Shown: piece after piece, positions 13,538-13,615 of the stretch
How the letters are laid out: every line of letters starts with the position of its first letter
Numbering within the stretch: position 1 is the first letter of the stretch
Origin: an uncultured Collinsella sp.
GTDB lineage: Bacteria; Actinomycetota; Coriobacteriia; Coriobacteriales; Coriobacteriaceae
Assembly (NCBI GenBank): GCA_900758475.1
Contig: CAAERQ010000022.1
Coordinates: 1-13,615 of the forward strand
Direction: 5' to 3'
DNA length: 13,615 nt
Notes under the pieces: generated by a model
What the model was told of the DNA's origin: nothing
The model's input: only the letters and a program-made list of their open reading frames with translations
Databases searched by the model: none
Position numbers and translations under genes: made by a program

Positions 13538-13615
13538 GATGATTTTTCTGGGACGGGGATTAAAAAATCATTAGGTACACAATGATTTTTTAATCCCCGT
13601 CCCAGAAAAATCATC
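13538..13615. repeat. Perfect 35-bp inverted repeat at the window end
   Basis: Bases 13538-13572 are the exact reverse complement of 13581-13615, separated by the 8-nt loop AGGTACAC. Each arm contains GGGACGGGGATT and A/T runs. The element begins 16 nt after the ATPase stop and may extend past the window. It could serve as the ATPase terminator, since AT-rich and T-rich segments flank the GC part. The length and perfection are more typical of a palindromic intergenic repeat or of a miniature mobile element. Confidence 0.75.

Overview
The window is GC-rich with abundant G/C-ending codons. Strong AGGAGG-type ribosome binding sites precede most genes, and genes are densely packed on the minus strand. 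Together with the protein flavours (clostridial-like AroC and AroA motifs, CtpE-like P-type ATPase) this suggests a high-GC Gram-positive gut anaerobe, most likely a Coriobacteriia member such as Collinsella. That placement is an inference from style and not a database match.

Layout. Bases 1-767 contain no convincing gene but are unusually rich in inverted repeats. They hold two hairpins (225-293), two related structured modules (about 334-463 and 477-591) that share a core of about 66 nt, and the rho-independent terminator (674-715) that closes the minus-strand operon. From 10446 down to 768, all on the minus strand, runs one compact gene train: aroF, tyrA, aroB, aroA, aroC, pheA, a fused aroE-aroK, aroQ, and last glf. 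The first eight are spaced from a 7-nt overlap to about 100 nt, with several stop codons lying inside the next gene's Shine-Dalgarno region. The aroF-aroQ and aroQ-glf junctions of interest carry perfect palindromes at 2470-2510 and 1936-1966.

Function. The train encodes all seven steps from PEP plus erythrose-4-phosphate to chorismate (AroF, AroB, AroQ, AroE, AroK, AroA, AroC). It also encodes the branch to phenylpyruvate (chorismate mutase-prephenate dehydratase, PheA) and to 4-hydroxyphenylpyruvate (prephenate dehydrogenase, TyrA). Only a transaminase is missing for Phe and Tyr. Regulatory domains are visible on AroF (N-terminal ferredoxin-like) and PheA (C-terminal ACT), while TyrA has none. 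A terminator-like hairpin in the aroF leader could be an attenuator. The terminal glf (UDP-galactopyranose mutase) belongs to galactofuranose glycan synthesis and may be a passenger or a separately controlled gene.

To the right, a tRNA-Arg(CCG) gene with its own promoter and terminator (10609-10773) is transcribed divergently from the aro operon. Directly after it lies a CtpE-like P-type ATPase (10802-13522) with ten predicted membrane segments, a Gln where the TM4 PEGL Glu is expected, and a very basic C-terminal tail of about 96 residues. The window ends in a perfect 35-bp inverted repeat (13538-13615).

The aromatic pathway, the tRNA and the ATPase are ordinary chromosomal genes. I found no clear new defence, mobile or CRISPR system. 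The most unexplained material is the structured gene-free region at the left end.
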